From assembly GCA_035543335.1 (NCBI GenBank), contig DASZZH010000011.1, positions 1 to 41,460 on the forward strand: DNA of 41,460 bases, read 5' to 3'. The number at the start of each line of letters is the position of its first letter. Position 1 is the stretch's first letter. The translations under genes and the position numbers were made by a program. Under the pieces are notes generated by a model. It did not search any database. It saw nothing but the letters and a program-made list of their open reading frames with translations, and was not told the origin of the DNA. The DNA comes from Burkholderiales bacterium. GTDB lineage: Bacteria; Pseudomonadota; Gammaproteobacteria; Burkholderiales; JAHFRG01. Shown piece by piece: positions 1 through 11,867 of the stretch.

Positions 1-30
1 CCGGAAAGCCACGCCCCATCCGGGTTTGCA

Positions 31-120
31 CGAAAAATGCCCATCTGCTGCGTTGCGCTCCTCGGCATCGTAGTCCTGGCTACGACCTTCGTCGCGCGCC
101 TTGCATCTGAGCATTTTTCG
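31..120. repeat. 90-bp intergenic palindromic repeat
   Basis: A 10-bp perfect inverted repeat, CGAAAAATGC (31-40) and GCATTTTTCG (111-120), bounds the element. A small inner hairpin is formed by CGTAG (69-73) and CTACG (80-84). The inner 50 nt (58-107) reappear in opposite orientation at 8756-8805 with only two visible mismatches, so this is a dispersed repeat. It lies 38 bp past the icd stop codon and could also act as a 3'-end structure for that transcript, but there is no clean U-tract typical of an intrinsic terminator. Confidence 0.75.
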
Positions 121-158
121 TGTCAAACGCGGCTCCCGGAGAGTTTTTCAACACCCTG

Positions 159-1418
<1,260 letters not shown>

Positions 1419-1449
1419 TGGGATCCCTAGTCGAGAAGAGGGGGGTTCA

Positions 1450-1485
1450 TGAACTCTTATATCTTATATAATATATTATTATTAC
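1450..1485. promoter_or_regulatory. AT-rich divergent promoter region of icd and rraA-like gene
   Basis: A block almost purely of A and T lies between two divergent genes in otherwise GC-rich DNA. On the plus strand a perfect TATAAT is at 1467-1472, about 100 bp before the rraA-like start. TA-rich hexamers are equally present on the minus strand, facing icd. No convincing -35 boxes stand out, so the exact start sites are uncertain. Confidence 0.5.
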
Positions 1486-1570
1486 GGTTTTGTCCGGACG
1501 GTTATTCTATGCCTGAACCGGGGAGGGCGCTGAGCCGGTCCAATCAGACTTTGTATCGGGGAGAACCAAC

Positions 1571-2050
1571 ATGAGTTTCAAAACCGCGGACCTCTGCGAT
1601 CACCACCAGGGCAAAATCAGGGTGGTGTCGCCGCGGCTGCAAAGTTACGGCGGCAATAAAGTTTTTTCCGGGCGCATCGCCACGGTGAAAGTCCACGAGG
1701 ACAACGTGCCGGTGAGAAGCGCGCTGTCGCAACCGGGGATGGGAAAGGTGCTGGTGGTGGACGGTGACGGCTCATTGCGCTGTGCACTAGTGGGAGATCA
1801 GCTCGCCGAACTCGCGTTGAAGAACAACTGGGCCGGCATCGTCGTCTACGGCTGCATCCGCGATTCCGAGGCTATCGGCCAAATGCCTATCGGCGTTTTG
1901 GCGCTCAATACCCATCCGCAAAAAAGCCTGAAAAAAGGCGCAGGCGAGGTCAACATCCCCGTTAATTTTGGCGGCGTAACCTTTGCACCCGACCATTATC
2001 TTTACGCCGATGCCGACGGAATTGTGGTCTCGGAAAAGATCTTGGATTGA
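1571..2050 (+). CDS. rraA: RraA-family protein (RNase E inhibitor / HMG aldolase fold)
   Basis: The 159-aa product matches the RraA/DlpA/MenG-like family in length and pattern: GDQLAELA (75-82), YGCIRDSEAIG (93-103, with the Arg-Asp pair that binds substrate and metal in aldolase members) and the terminal DADG (147-150). Members either bind RNase E and inhibit it (RraA) or act as 4-hydroxy-4-methyl-2-oxoglutarate/oxaloacetate aldolases; the Arg-Asp pair is intact, so the catalytic role cannot be excluded. The ATG follows a GGGGAGAA ribosome-binding site. It stands alone between icd and aceA. The symbol is used for the family; the function is not proved by sequence. Confidence 0.85.
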   Translation: MSFKTADLCDHHQGKIRVVSPRLQSYGGNKVFSGRIATVKVHEDNVPVRSALSQPGMGKVLVVDGDGSLRCALVGDQLAELALKNNWAGIVVYGCIRDSEAIGQMPIGVLALNTHPQKSLKKGAGEVNIPVNFGGVTFAPDHYLYADADGIVVSEKILD

Positions 2051-2197
2051 CCGTTTTTGCCCTGCACATAAAGAGGTTAAACACAGTGCGTAAAATACCT
2101 TAACTGTATTATGAAATAAACTATTATTACTTTTTTATTCATTACGTTACAACTGATGTTGCAGTGCATTAAAAACTATACATATAAAAAAATATCA

Positions 2198-2206
2198 TGT
2201 TATACT
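2198..2206 (+). promoter_or_regulatory. Extended -10 promoter for the aceA leader / small RNA
   Basis: TGTTATACT gives an extended -10 (TG at 2198-2199, TATACT at 2201-2206) at the edge of a very AT-rich tract (about 2090-2205). No good -35 is seen, as expected for an extended -10 promoter. The predicted start is near 2212, just before the folded region that ends in a terminator at 2356. Confidence 0.55.
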
Positions 2207-2211
2207 CCCCG

Positions 2212-2356
2212 CCACGGTCACGAACGCTCGCCTCAAGCCCACCGCACAGGCGACGCCAGTCACGGGCTGATGTTAAGCACATCTTGAGCCCTTCAGGTTT
2301 GCCAGACCCGATCTCTGGCCACCCCGTGAAACGAATTGCCCGAGGGCAATTTTTTT
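2212..2356 (+). ncRNA. Candidate structured leader or small RNA upstream of aceA
   Basis: Between the extended -10 box and the T-tract there are three hairpins plus a terminator: CGCCT/AGGCG (2229-2233 with 2248-2252); GGGCT-GATGT/ACATC-AGCCC (2264-2273 with 2279-2291, a 3-nt bulge on the 3' side); GCCAGA/TCTGGC (2301-2306 with 2314-2319); then the terminator stem. The span is about 145 nt, typical of a small RNA or an attenuated 5' leader. I recognise no known riboswitch consensus. It could also simply be the 3' end of the rraA transcript. Confidence 0.5.
2333..2356 (+). terminator. Intrinsic terminator inside the aceA leader
   Basis: An 8-bp stem AATTGCCC/GGGCAATT (2334-2341 with 2344-2351) is followed by seven T (2350-2356). 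It lies 124 bp before the aceA start codon, so aceA transcription from any promoter upstream must read through it. The 3' arm could alternatively pair with GAATTGCC near 2440. A second large hairpin, TTCGCC...GGCGAA with inner GTTCG/CGAAC, follows at about 2370-2406. Confidence 0.75.
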
Positions 2357-2480
2357 CTGCAAGCCGGCATTCGCCGTTTGGTTCGACCCGAACACCGGCA
2401 AGGCGAACCGGTACGATGGGAGCCGGGGTGCGCAGCAGCGAATTGCCAGCCTGATAAATTTATTTGCGTAGAGGAACTTC

Positions 2481-3758
<1,278 letters not shown>

Positions 3759-3882
3759 CAATTGCCTGATCAAACGTCGCAGGATGCGCTCGCTCAAGAG
3801 GCGGGGGCGCCCTTGCGGCGTTTTTTGTGGCAAACTTGCTACGTTAAAAGCTTTCAAAACTATAAACTAAAGGAGAATATCG

Positions 3883-5490
3883 ATGGGCCGCATCCATGGC
3901 CACGCGGAAGGCGTCGCCGTTCTCGGCAAAATCACCCACGAATTTGCACAAATCCTCACACCCCAGGCGCTGGATTTTGTCGCCGAGATTGCGCGCAAGT
4001 TTGAAGACCGCCGCCGTGAGCTGATGCAGGCGCGCGTGGCGCGCCAGGCGGAGTTCGACGCAGGCAGGCGCCCCGATTTCCTGCCGCAGACCCGCCACCT
4101 CCGGGAAGGCAACTGGACTGTCGGACCGGCGCCGCACGACCTGCAGGACCGCCGCGTCGAGATTACCGGGCCGGTGGAGCGCAAGATGATCATTAATGCG
4201 CTCAATTCCGGCGCCAACGTGTTCATGGCGGATTTCGAGGATTCCAGCAGCCCCACTTGGGAGAACATCATCCAGGGGCAGATCAACCTGCGCGACGCGG
4301 TGCGCCGCACCGTCAGTTACACCTCGGCCGAAGGCAAGCAATATAAACTCAACGACCGGACCGCCACTCTCATGGTGCGGCCGCGGGGCTGGCATTTGCC
4401 GGAAAAGCATGTGCAGGTCGACGGCCAGCCGGTTTCCGGCGCGATTTTCGACTTCGCGCTCTACTTCTTTCACAACGCCAAAGAACTGCTTGCGCGCAAT
4501 ACCGGACCGTATTTCTACCTGCCGAAAATGGAAAACCATCTGGAAGCACGGCTGTGGAACGACATTTTCAACCTGGCGCAGGACGAGCTGGGCATTCCTC
4601 GCGGCACCATCAAGGCCACGGTGCTGATTGAAACCGTCCTCGCCGCGTTTGAGATGGAAGAGCTTCTTTACGAACTGCGCCAGCATTCGGCGGGGCTTAA
4701 TTCCGGGCGCTGGGATTACATCTTCAGCTGCATCAAGAAATTCCGCAATGACCCGAATTTCGTCCTCGCCGACCGCAGCCATGTCATCATGACCAGTCCC
4801 TTTATGCGCGCGTACGCACTGCTGCTGATCAAGACCTGCCACAAGCGCGACGCCCATGCCATGGGCGGCATGGCGGCGCAAATTCCGATTAAGAGCGACC
4901 CCACAGCCAACGAAGCCGCGCTGGCGAAGGTGCGCGCCGATAAGGACCGGGAAGCGGGCGACGGGTACGACGGCACCTGGGTTGCGCACCCCAAGCTGGT
5001 AACGTTGGCGAAAGCGTCGTTCGATGCGGTGATGCCTGCGCCCAATCAGATTCACAAGAAACACGACGATGTCACAGTGAAGGCTGCCGATCTGCTCGCC
5101 TTCGGCCCGGAGAAGCCGATCACTGAGCAGGGCTTGCGCATGAACATCAATGTCGGCCTGCAATACTTGGGTTCCTGGCTCGCCGGCGTCGGCTGCGTGC
5201 CGATCCACAACCTCATGGAAGACGCCGCCACTGCCGAAATTTCGCGCTCGCAGATCTGGCAATGGATCCGCAGCCCGAAAGGCGTGCTGCAAGACGGGCG
5301 CAAAATCACCAAGGAACTCTTCCGCGAGCTTTTGCCGCAGGAGCTCGCCAAAATCCGGCGGGAGCTCGGTGAAACGCAATACACCCAGGGTGGGCGTTAC
5401 GAAGAGGCGGCGAAAATTTTCGACGAAATCACCACCGGCAATGATTTCGTAGAATTCCTCACCCTGCCCGGCTACGCCTATCTGAAGTAA
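3883..5490 (+). CDS. aceB: Malate synthase A
   Basis: Second glyoxylate-shunt enzyme: condenses acetyl-CoA and glyoxylate to malate. The 535-aa length is that of the A isoform (the G isoform is about 720 aa). RPRGWH (166-171) supplies the catalytic Arg. FEDSSSPTW and TSPFMRAY are family signatures. [10 protein letters not shown] places the catalytic base at Asp447. The ATG follows a strong AAAGGAG. The gene sits downstream of aceA on the same strand. After its stop, GCGCTTGATCAAGCGC (5496-5511) is a perfect 16-bp palindrome without a T-run. Confidence 0.97.
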   Translation: MGRIHGHAEGVAVLGKITHEFAQILTPQALDFVAEIARKFEDRRRELMQARVARQAEFDAGRRPDFLPQTRHLREGNWTVGPAPHDLQDRRVEITGPVERKMIINALNSGANVFMADFEDSSSPTWENIIQGQINLRDAVRRTVSYTSAEGKQYKLNDRTATLMVRPRGWHLPEKHVQVDGQPVSGAIFDFALYFFHNAKELLARNTGPYFYLPKMENHLEARLWNDIFNLAQDELGIPRGTIKATVLIETVLAAFEMEELLYELRQHSAGLNSGRWDYIFSCIKKFRNDPNFVLADRSHVIMTSPFMRAYALLLIKTCHKRDAHAMGGMAAQIPIKSDPTANEAALAKVRADKDREAGDGYDGTWVAHPKLVTLAKASFDAVMPAPNQIHKKHDDVTVKAADLLAFGPEKPITEQGLRMNINVGLQYLGSWLAGVGCVPIHNLMEDAATAEISRSQIWQWIRSPKGVLQDGRKITKELFRELLPQELAKIRRELGETQYTQGGRYEEAAKIFDEITTGNDFVEFLTLPGYAYLK

Positions 5491-5596
5491 CGCGGCGCTT
5501 GATCAAGCGCGGTGTCAACCTGTTGCAAGCTTGCGCGTTATTGGCGGGGGCACGTTTGTGTCTTTTTTATAATTTGTTAACTCTAAAGGAAAAACC

Positions 5597-5818
5597 ATGA
5601 GCAAGCTGTTGTCTGCACTGATCGCCGCGGCGTTTGCCGCCGTGACCCTCTCCGCTGTTGCCGCCGAAACCGCCGCTCCGACCCCCGCCGGCACGGCCAA
5701 GACCGAAGCCGCGCAACCCGGCAACACCGAAAAGAAAGCTGAAAAGAGTAAAGAACACAAGAAAACAGCCAAGAAGAAACATAAGAAAGAAGAAAATAAG
5801 GAAGACAAGAAATCCTAA
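5597..5818 (+). CDS. Small secreted Lys-rich protein
   Basis: The 73-aa product has an Ala-rich signal peptide (about residues 1-22, AVAA/E cleavage) followed by a Thr/Pro/Ala linker and a C-terminal half made almost only of Lys and Glu (about 45-73). No fold or catalytic residue can be named; it resembles the low-complexity periplasmic proteins compared with acid-shock proteins. TATAAT (5568-5573) and AAAGGA precede the ATG. A terminator follows directly, so it is a single-gene unit. It could buffer charge or bind envelope polymers, but that is a guess. Confidence 0.7.
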   Translation: MSKLLSALIAAAFAAVTLSAVAAETAAPTPAGTAKTEAAQPGNTEKKAEKSKEHKKTAKKKHKKEENKEDKKS

Positions 5819-5842
5819 GACGGATTTATTTCCGGTCATGAG

Positions 5843-5878
5843 AAGGCGGGGTTGCTACCCCGCCTTTTTTGTTTTTTC
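5843..5878 (+). terminator. Intrinsic terminator after the Lys-rich gene
   Basis: AAGGCGGGG and CCCCGCC form a GC-rich stem with loop TTGCTA, followed by TTTTTTGTTTTTT. It lies 25 bp past the stop codon at 5818 and isolates this gene from nudJ. Confidence 0.9.
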
Positions 5879-5948
5879 CGTTGATGCGAAGTTGCTTTTG
5901 GCTTGCCCCGAGACAAGCTAAAATTCAAGTTTATCGCGGGGAAATCGC

Positions 5949-6395
5949 ATGATCTGGAAACCGAACGTTACCGTGGCCGCGGTGATTGAAGAGCACGGGC
6001 GCTTTCTGCTGGTCGAAGAAGACACCGACGACGGCAAGGCGTTCAACCAGCCGGCCGGGCATCTCGAGGAAAACGAATCGGTGCTGGAAGGCGTGGTGCG
6101 CGAGACGCTGGAAGAAACCGCTTATCACTTCAAGCCCGAGTATCTGCTCGGCATTTACCGTTGGCACCATGCCGGCAAAAACATTACCTTTCTGCGCTTT
6201 GCCTTCGCCGGACGCGCCACCGGCTTCGAGGCGCAGCGCAAGCTGGACCACGGCATCATCCGTACGGTATGGCAAAGCGTTGATGAAATCCGCGCCAGCC
6301 AATCGCGCCATCGCAGCCCATTGGTGTTACGCTGCGTGCAGGATTATCTCGCGGGAAAGCGCTATCCTCTCGACATCATCACCTATTACAAATAA
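5949..6395 (+). CDS. nudJ: Nudix hydrolase NudJ
   Basis: Nudix pyrophosphatase of the NudJ (YmfB) type, which in E. coli acts on nucleoside tri/diphosphates and HMP-PP. The 148-aa product opens with WKPNVTVAAVI and has FNQPAGHLEENES and RYPLDII, all shared with NudJ. The Nudix box runs from Gly37 to Tyr59: G37, E43, R51-E52 and E55-E56 are present; the usual second Gly (position 58) is Ala. GGGGAAA precedes the ATG and TAAAAT (5919-5924) may be a -10 box. It begins a compact plus-strand unit with the next gene and mnmA; nudJ-mnmA-purB is also the E. coli order, which supports the assignment. Confidence 0.9.
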   Translation: MIWKPNVTVAAVIEEHGRFLLVEEDTDDGKAFNQPAGHLEENESVLEGVVRETLEETAYHFKPEYLLGIYRWHHAGKNITFLRFAFAGRATGFEAQRKLDHGIIRTVWQSVDEIRASQSRHRSPLVLRCVQDYLAGKRYPLDIITYYK

Positions 6396-6399
6396 GAGC

Positions 6400-6933
6400 A
6401 TGCTCCGGATTCCTGTTCTGCTTCTCTTGCTGTCCAGTTTTTCCACGCACGCCGAGGACGTGAAGATTTGCTACAACTATGACTGCGCCGCAAGCAGCAT
6501 GGTGACATTCAGCGAAAGCCAGCTGGCAAACGCGGCCGGGCTGTTCCGGGGCATTCTTAATGGTGCCGAAGAACGCGAAGCCATCGCCAAGGCTGTGGGC
6601 TTGCTCGCGCGCTACGCGGGAGAACAGAGCCCGATTTGGCGCGACCAGGCCAAAGACGATGACGGCGGCGTGGACGGCCGCATGAATTCGGCCGATCATT
6701 CGGAAAATACCACGGCTTACCTAAAAATCCTGGAAGGCCGTGGCTGGCTCAAACTCCACCGCGTGCAATCGCGGGTGGTGCGCGGCGCCACCAAGCCGCA
6801 CTGGGCGGCGCGCATTTTGGAAATCCGCACCGGCCAGCAGTACGCGGTGGATTCCTGGTGGTTCGATCACGGCAAGCCCGCGGCGATTTTTCGCCTTGAA
6901 GACTGGTTCAAGGGAGCCCGGCCCGATGGCTAA
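6400..6933 (+). CDS. Secreted hypothetical protein between nudJ and mnmA
   Basis: A 177-aa product starting at the ATG four bases past the nudJ stop. A hydrophobic signal peptide, [17 protein letters not shown], ends before Glu-Asp; two Cys follow ([10 protein letters not shown]). The rest is mixed alpha/beta with a Trp-rich end ([20 protein letters not shown]). I do not recognise a family with a known role. The stop overlaps the mnmA start by 8 nt, implying translational coupling. The open frame extends upstream across nudJ in another register, but that part is a shadow; the signal peptide fixes the start. Confidence 0.75.
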   Translation: MLRIPVLLLLLSSFSTHAEDVKICYNYDCAASSMVTFSESQLANAAGLFRGILNGAEEREAIAKAVGLLARYAGEQSPIWRDQAKDDDGGVDGRMNSADHSENTTAYLKILEGRGWLKLHRVQSRVVRGATKPHWAARILEIRTGQQYAVDSWWFDHGKPAAIFRLEDWFKGARPDG

Positions 6934-7993
6934 GAAGCGGATCGTCGTCGGCATGTCTGGCGGCGTGGATTCGTCGGTCGCCGCCTGGCTGCTCAAGCGG
7001 GAAGGCCACGAGGTGCTCGGCCTCTTCATGAAAAACTGGGAAGACGACGACACCGATGACTACTGCTCCTCGCGCGAAGACCTGATTGACGCCGTGGCGG
7101 TCGCCGATAAAATCGGCATTGATATTGAGACTGTGAATTTTTCCGCCGAGTACAAGGAGCGCGTCTTCGGCGATTTTCTCAAGGAATACCAGGCGGGCCG
7201 CACGCCCAATCCCGACGTGCTGTGCAACGCCGAAATCAAGTTCAAGGCGTTTCTCGACCACGCGCTGAATCTCGGCGCGGATTTCATCGCCACCGGCCAT
7301 TATACCCAGGGGCGCGAGGCGGACGGACTGTTTCAATTGCTGAAAGCGGAAGACGGTACCAAGGACCAAAGCTATTTTCTGTACCGCCTGAACCAGCAGC
7401 AGCTTTCAAAAACGCTTTTTCCGTTGGGAAAGCTCTATAAGCGGGAGGTGCGGGAAATTGCGAAACGCGAGGGGCTGCCCAACCATGACAAAAAAGACAG
7501 CACCGGCATCTGTTTCATCGGCGAGCGGCCGTTTCGCGAATTCTTGAGCCGCTATCTGCCGAAAGCGCCGGGGCCGGTGCAAACCCCGGAAGGCCAGAAG
7601 GTGGGCGAGCATATGGGCATCATGTACTACACCATCGGCCAGCGCCAGGGCTTAGGGATAGGCGGCAAGGGCGAGGCGTGGTACGTCGCGGCAAAGGATT
7701 TGGAGCACAATGCGCTCATCGTGGTGCAGGGACACGACCACCCCCTGCTGTTTCGGCCGAAACTCACCAGCACCGAATTAAGCTGGGTAAGCGGCAGGCC
7801 GCCGCATTGCAACTGGGTGTACACCGCGAAGACGCGCTACCGCCAGCCGGACGCCGCGTGCAGCATTTCACAGGTGAACGAAACAAGCTGCACCATCGAT
7901 TTTGCCGAACCGCAATGGGCGGTCACTCCCGGACAGTCGGTGGTGGTGTACGAGAGTAGAGCATGCCTGGGAGGTGGAATTATCGAGTCTTGA
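6926..7993 (+). CDS. mnmA: tRNA-specific 2-thiouridylase MnmA
   Basis: Adds the 2-thio group to U34 of tRNA-Glu, -Gln and -Lys using ATP and sulfur relayed by the Tus/IscS pathway. The 355-aa product begins [17 protein letters not shown]. The PP-loop SGGVDSS is at 11-17; catalytic Cys100 lies in [12 protein letters not shown] and Cys196 in GICFIGE, the pair that forms the persulfide/disulfide. DQSYFLYRL and [10 protein letters not shown] are further family motifs. I chose the ATG at 6926 (AAGGGAG upstream) rather than an earlier in-frame Met at 6740, which lies inside the preceding gene. It is convergent with the GST gene, with 4 nt between stop codons and no obvious terminator. Confidence 0.97.
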   Translation: MAKKRIVVGMSGGVDSSVAAWLLKREGHEVLGLFMKNWEDDDTDDYCSSREDLIDAVAVADKIGIDIETVNFSAEYKERVFGDFLKEYQAGRTPNPDVLCNAEIKFKAFLDHALNLGADFIATGHYTQGREADGLFQLLKAEDGTKDQSYFLYRLNQQQLSKTLFPLGKLYKREVREIAKREGLPNHDKKDSTGICFIGERPFREFLSRYLPKAPGPVQTPEGQKVGEHMGIMYYTIGQRQGLGIGGKGEAWYVAAKDLEHNALIVVQGHDHPLLFRPKLTSTELSWVSGRPPHCNWVYTAKTRYRQPDAACSISQVNETSCTIDFAEPQWAVTPGQSVVVYESRACLGGGIIES

Positions 7994-7997
7994 GAAT

Positions 7998-8609
7998 TTA
8001 TGAAGCCGGCGGAACGGTGTCCTTGAACGACTGCCGCTGCATCAGTTTCCCGTATAGCTTCTCCAGATTGGGATGAGCGGTGCGCCAATCGATTTCCGGC
8101 AAACGCAAATCGAGAAAACCCAAGGCGCAGCCTAAAGCGATGTCGGAAAGATTGTAGCTGTCGCCGGAGCACCAGTTTTTCTCGTCCAGTTCGCGCGCCG
8201 CCGCCCTGAGGCCGGCTTGCACCTTGCCGTGCTGGCGGCTGATCCAGTCCTTGCTTTGCAGCTTCGCCGGCCGCTTTTTTTCAACCACGATGGCGGCGGC
8301 GGCATCGGAAATTCCGTCGCCCAGCGCTTCCCAGCGCTTTACCGCCGTTCTTTCACGGTTGTCGTCGGGGATGAGTTTCCCGAGCGGTGTGACGTTATCC
8401 AGGTGTTCAACAATCACCCTCGAATCGAAGAGATTCGTGCCGTCATCCAGCAACAGCACCGGCACCTTGCCGAGCGGATTGTATTCCGGCACCTTGCTGT
8501 CCTCATTCCAGGGAATGTCCACCTGTATTTCGTAATCAATATGCTTTTCCGCCAGCACCACTCGGACTTTCCGCACGTAAGGGCTGGTGAGCGATCCAAT
8601 CAGTTTCAT
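7998..8609 (-). CDS. Glutathione S-transferase family protein
   Basis: Cytosolic GST-type protein of 203 aa. The N-terminal thioredoxin-like domain (about 1-77) starts MKLIGSLTSPYVRKVRV, with Ser9 in the place of the glutathione-activating residue, the cis-Pro in KVPVL, and DSRVIVEHLD as the Glu/Asp-Ser glutathione site. The C-terminal helical domain (about 85-200) has the NLSDIALGCAL N-capping motif. The substrate is not predictable; YfcF/YibF-like single-gene GSTs are the nearest type I recall. AGGA precedes the ATG. The MITE-like element lies upstream. Confidence 0.9.
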   Translation of the reverse strand: MKLIGSLTSPYVRKVRVVLAEKHIDYEIQVDIPWNEDSKVPEYNPLGKVPVLLLDDGTNLFDSRVIVEHLDNVTPLGKLIPDDNRERTAVKRWEALGDGISDAAAAIVVEKKRPAKLQSKDWISRQHGKVQAGLRAAARELDEKNWCSGDSYNLSDIALGCALGFLDLRLPEIDWRTAHPNLEKLYGKLMQRQSFKDTVPPAS

Positions 8610-8703
8610 AACCGTCCTGAACGACGTTTTAGAAGCCGCTTATTATACCTTCACCGCTCACGGCAAGACAGCGGCTTGACCAGCCGGATTAACTTCAGGG
8701 TTA

Positions 8704-9070
8704 GGAACCTCTGATTAAGTCCTCCGCGAATTGCGTTGCCGGCAAAATGCGGATGGATGCAAGGCGCGCGACGAAGGTCGTAGCCGAGACTACGATGCCG
8801 AGGAGGGCCCGCGTAGCGTCGCACCTGCGAAGCTGTGCAGCGGAGCGGGCCAGCGCTCGCCTTCGCGGTCGCACGTACCCGAGGCTTCACGCTCCGGCGA
8901 GCACGAGGCAGACGCCGCATCTTGCCGCAACCCAGAGGGACGGGGCAATCCGTGCGCGTGGCGTTGTTGTTCGTCGCTGGTTTGGCCTCCACCAAACGGC
9001 GCTCCTCACGCCTCGCCTTGCACCCGGATTGCACACCGTCGCAACCGCGTGGGACTTAATCAGAGGTTCC
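8704..9070. mobile_element. MITE-like element with 19-bp perfect terminal inverted repeats
   Basis: GGAACCTCTGATTAAGTCC (8704-8722) and its exact reverse complement (9052-9070) bound a 367-bp segment. Internal to each end is a further imperfect complement around GTTGC...GGATGGATGCAAGGCG and its counterpart at about 9012-9045. The left part (8756-8805) holds the 50-nt core shared with the repeat at 31-120. No credible ORF for a transposase is present. The right end directly abuts the TAG stop codon (9071-9073) of the UDG-like gene. No clear target duplication is seen. It fills most of the 461-bp gap between GST and UDG. Confidence 0.75.
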
Positions 9071-9652
9071 CTAGCGCAGCGCCTGGCGTGCGCGCCTGCG
9101 CAGCAGCGGAATGATTTCGTTTTCGAACCAGGGATTGAGCTTCAGCCAGCGGCGGTTGCGGGGGCTGGGGTGCGGCAGCGGCAGAAATTCGGGTAGATAT
9201 TCCTGGTAAGCGCGCACCGTTTCGGTAAGCGATGATTTGGCACGATCGCCCAGGTAATAAGCCTGGGCGTAGCTTCCTATCAGCAGAGTAAGCCGGATGT
9301 GGGGAAGCTGCGTGCGCAGTCGCGGGTGCCACAGCGGCGCGCATTCCGGGCGCGGCGGCAGATCGCCATTTTTCCCCGTTCCCGGATAGCAAAAGCCGGC
9401 GGGAATGATGGCAATGCGGCGGGCATCGTAAAACTGCTCGCGGTCCAGCTTCAGCCACTCGCGCAGCGTGTCGCCGGAAGGATCGTTCCACGGAATGCCG
9501 GTTTGGTGCACCTTGCGCCCCGGCGCTTGGCCGACAATCATCAAAGTCGCGGTGTGGGCGGCTAGCAAAATCGGCTTGGGCGGATTGGGCAAATGCGCTA
9601 CGCATACCCGGCAGGCGCGCACTTCATTGAGCAGGCACTCAAACTTTTTCAT
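9071..9652 (-). CDS. Uracil-DNA glycosylase superfamily protein
   Basis: Probable base-excision repair glycosylase of the UDG superfamily, 193 aa from the chosen ATG (MKKFECLL). Motif 1 is GQAPG (41-45), followed by GIPWNDPSGDTLREWL; motif 3 is HPSPRN near 159. Four Cys (14, 17, 88, 104; spacing CxxC...Cx15C) match the iron-sulfur pattern of family 4 enzymes, although motif 1 differs from the usual GEGPG, so the subfamily is uncertain. Upstream in-frame GTG (9676) and ATG (9673) starts are possible but lengthen the protein beyond the typical N-terminus. The stop codon touches the MITE-like element. Divergent from purB. Confidence 0.8.
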   Translation of the reverse strand: MKKFECLLNEVRACRVCVAHLPNPPKPILLAAHTATLMIVGQAPGRKVHQTGIPWNDPSGDTLREWLKLDREQFYDARRIAIIPAGFCYPGTGKNGDLPPRPECAPLWHPRLRTQLPHIRLTLLIGSYAQAYYLGDRAKSSLTETVRAYQEYLPEFLPLPHPSPRNRRWLKLNPWFENEIIPLLRRRARQALR

Positions 9653-9690
9653 GCTGCTTCGGTGCAAAACCATCACTCAACCTGTGATAA

Positions 9691-11085
<1,395 letters not shown>

Positions 11086-11221
11086 CAAATTGCGCCTAAG
11101 CTGCCCCAGCTTTGTTAAAAATTGCTCGCAAATGCTCATTTACTTCTTGTGTAAACTCCGCTTTGCTCGCTATTTTTGCCTCGCTGGATGCGGCTTATCC
11201 GGCAATTTGTATAGCTTTTAG

Positions 11222-11851
11222 TCAGCGCTGACGCGTCCGGTTTCTGAGAAATTCAACAATGCCGGGCAGGATGGAAACGAAGATAATCGCAATGATGAAA
11301 GCGGTGAGGTTTTCCTTCACTACCGGGAGATTGCCGAAGTAATAGCCGCCGTAGACAAAGAAACCAATCCAGAACAGCCCGCCGCACAGACTGAAGACGA
11401 GGAAGCGCGGGTAGTGCATGCGCCCGATGCCAGCGACAAACGGCGCGAACGTGCGGAGGATGGGAATGAAGCGCGCGAAGATGATGGTTTTGCCGCCATG
11501 TTTTTCATAGAAACGGCGCGCGCGCGCAAGATGCGTCGGGTTGAACAGCCGCGACTGCTGCCAATGGAAGATTTTCGGGCCGGTAAAGCGGCCGATCCAG
11601 TAATTGGTGTTGTCGCCGGAAAACGCCGCCGCTATCAATAATGCCGCCGCCCCATCCACGTTGAGCGCGCCTGTTGCCGCCAGCGTGCCGGTGACAAACA
11701 GCAGTGAATCGCCGGGAAGAAACGGCGTCACCACCAGGCCGGTTTCACAGAAAATAATCAGAAACAGGATGAGGTAAACCCCCGCCCCGTAATCGCGTAT
11801 CAGCTCGAGCAGGTGCCGGTCGAGGTGGAGGAGAAAATCAAGAAATTCCAC
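11222..11851 (-). CDS. DedA family inner-membrane protein
   Basis: A 209-aa integral membrane protein of the DedA/SNARE-associated (VTT) family. Signatures are the FCETGLVVTPFLPGDSLLF segment with the conserved acidic and Gly residues, and GGKTIIFARFIPILRTFAPFVAG with the essential Arg residues. Several hydrophobic segments follow. The family includes polyprenyl-phosphate and phospholipid flippases needed for envelope homeostasis; the exact substrate cannot be read here. It begins with GTG and lies 16 bp after secF on the same strand, so it is probably the last gene of the queA-secF operon. Confidence 0.92.
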   Translation of the reverse strand: MEFLDFLLHLDRHLLELIRDYGAGVYLILFLIIFCETGLVVTPFLPGDSLLFVTGTLAATGALNVDGAAALLIAAAFSGDNTNYWIGRFTGPKIFHWQQSRLFNPTHLARARRFYEKHGGKTIIFARFIPILRTFAPFVAGIGRMHYPRFLVFSLCGGLFWIGFFVYGGYYFGNLPVVKENLTAFIIAIIFVSILPGIVEFLRNRTRQR

Positions 11852-11867
11852 GGGCCGCGCCTGGCGA

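Noticed and set aside
3759..3882. Intrinsic terminator between aceA and aceB
   Set aside because: GCGCCCTTGCGGCGTTTTTT has a T-run but only a weak, imperfect stem; not enough to claim termination.
3844..5379. Long minus-strand ORF (511 aa) opposite aceB
   Set aside because: It is a mirror frame of the GC-rich aceB gene, with no ribosome-binding site and no family resemblance.
5986..6400. Upstream part of the frame leading into the secreted 177-aa protein
   Set aside because: It lies in the wrong frame over nudJ; the true protein starts at the ATG at 6400 with a signal peptide.
8731..9196. ORFs inside the MITE-like element
   Set aside because: Arg/Ala/Ser-rich frames in several registers without ribosome-binding sites or transposase motifs.
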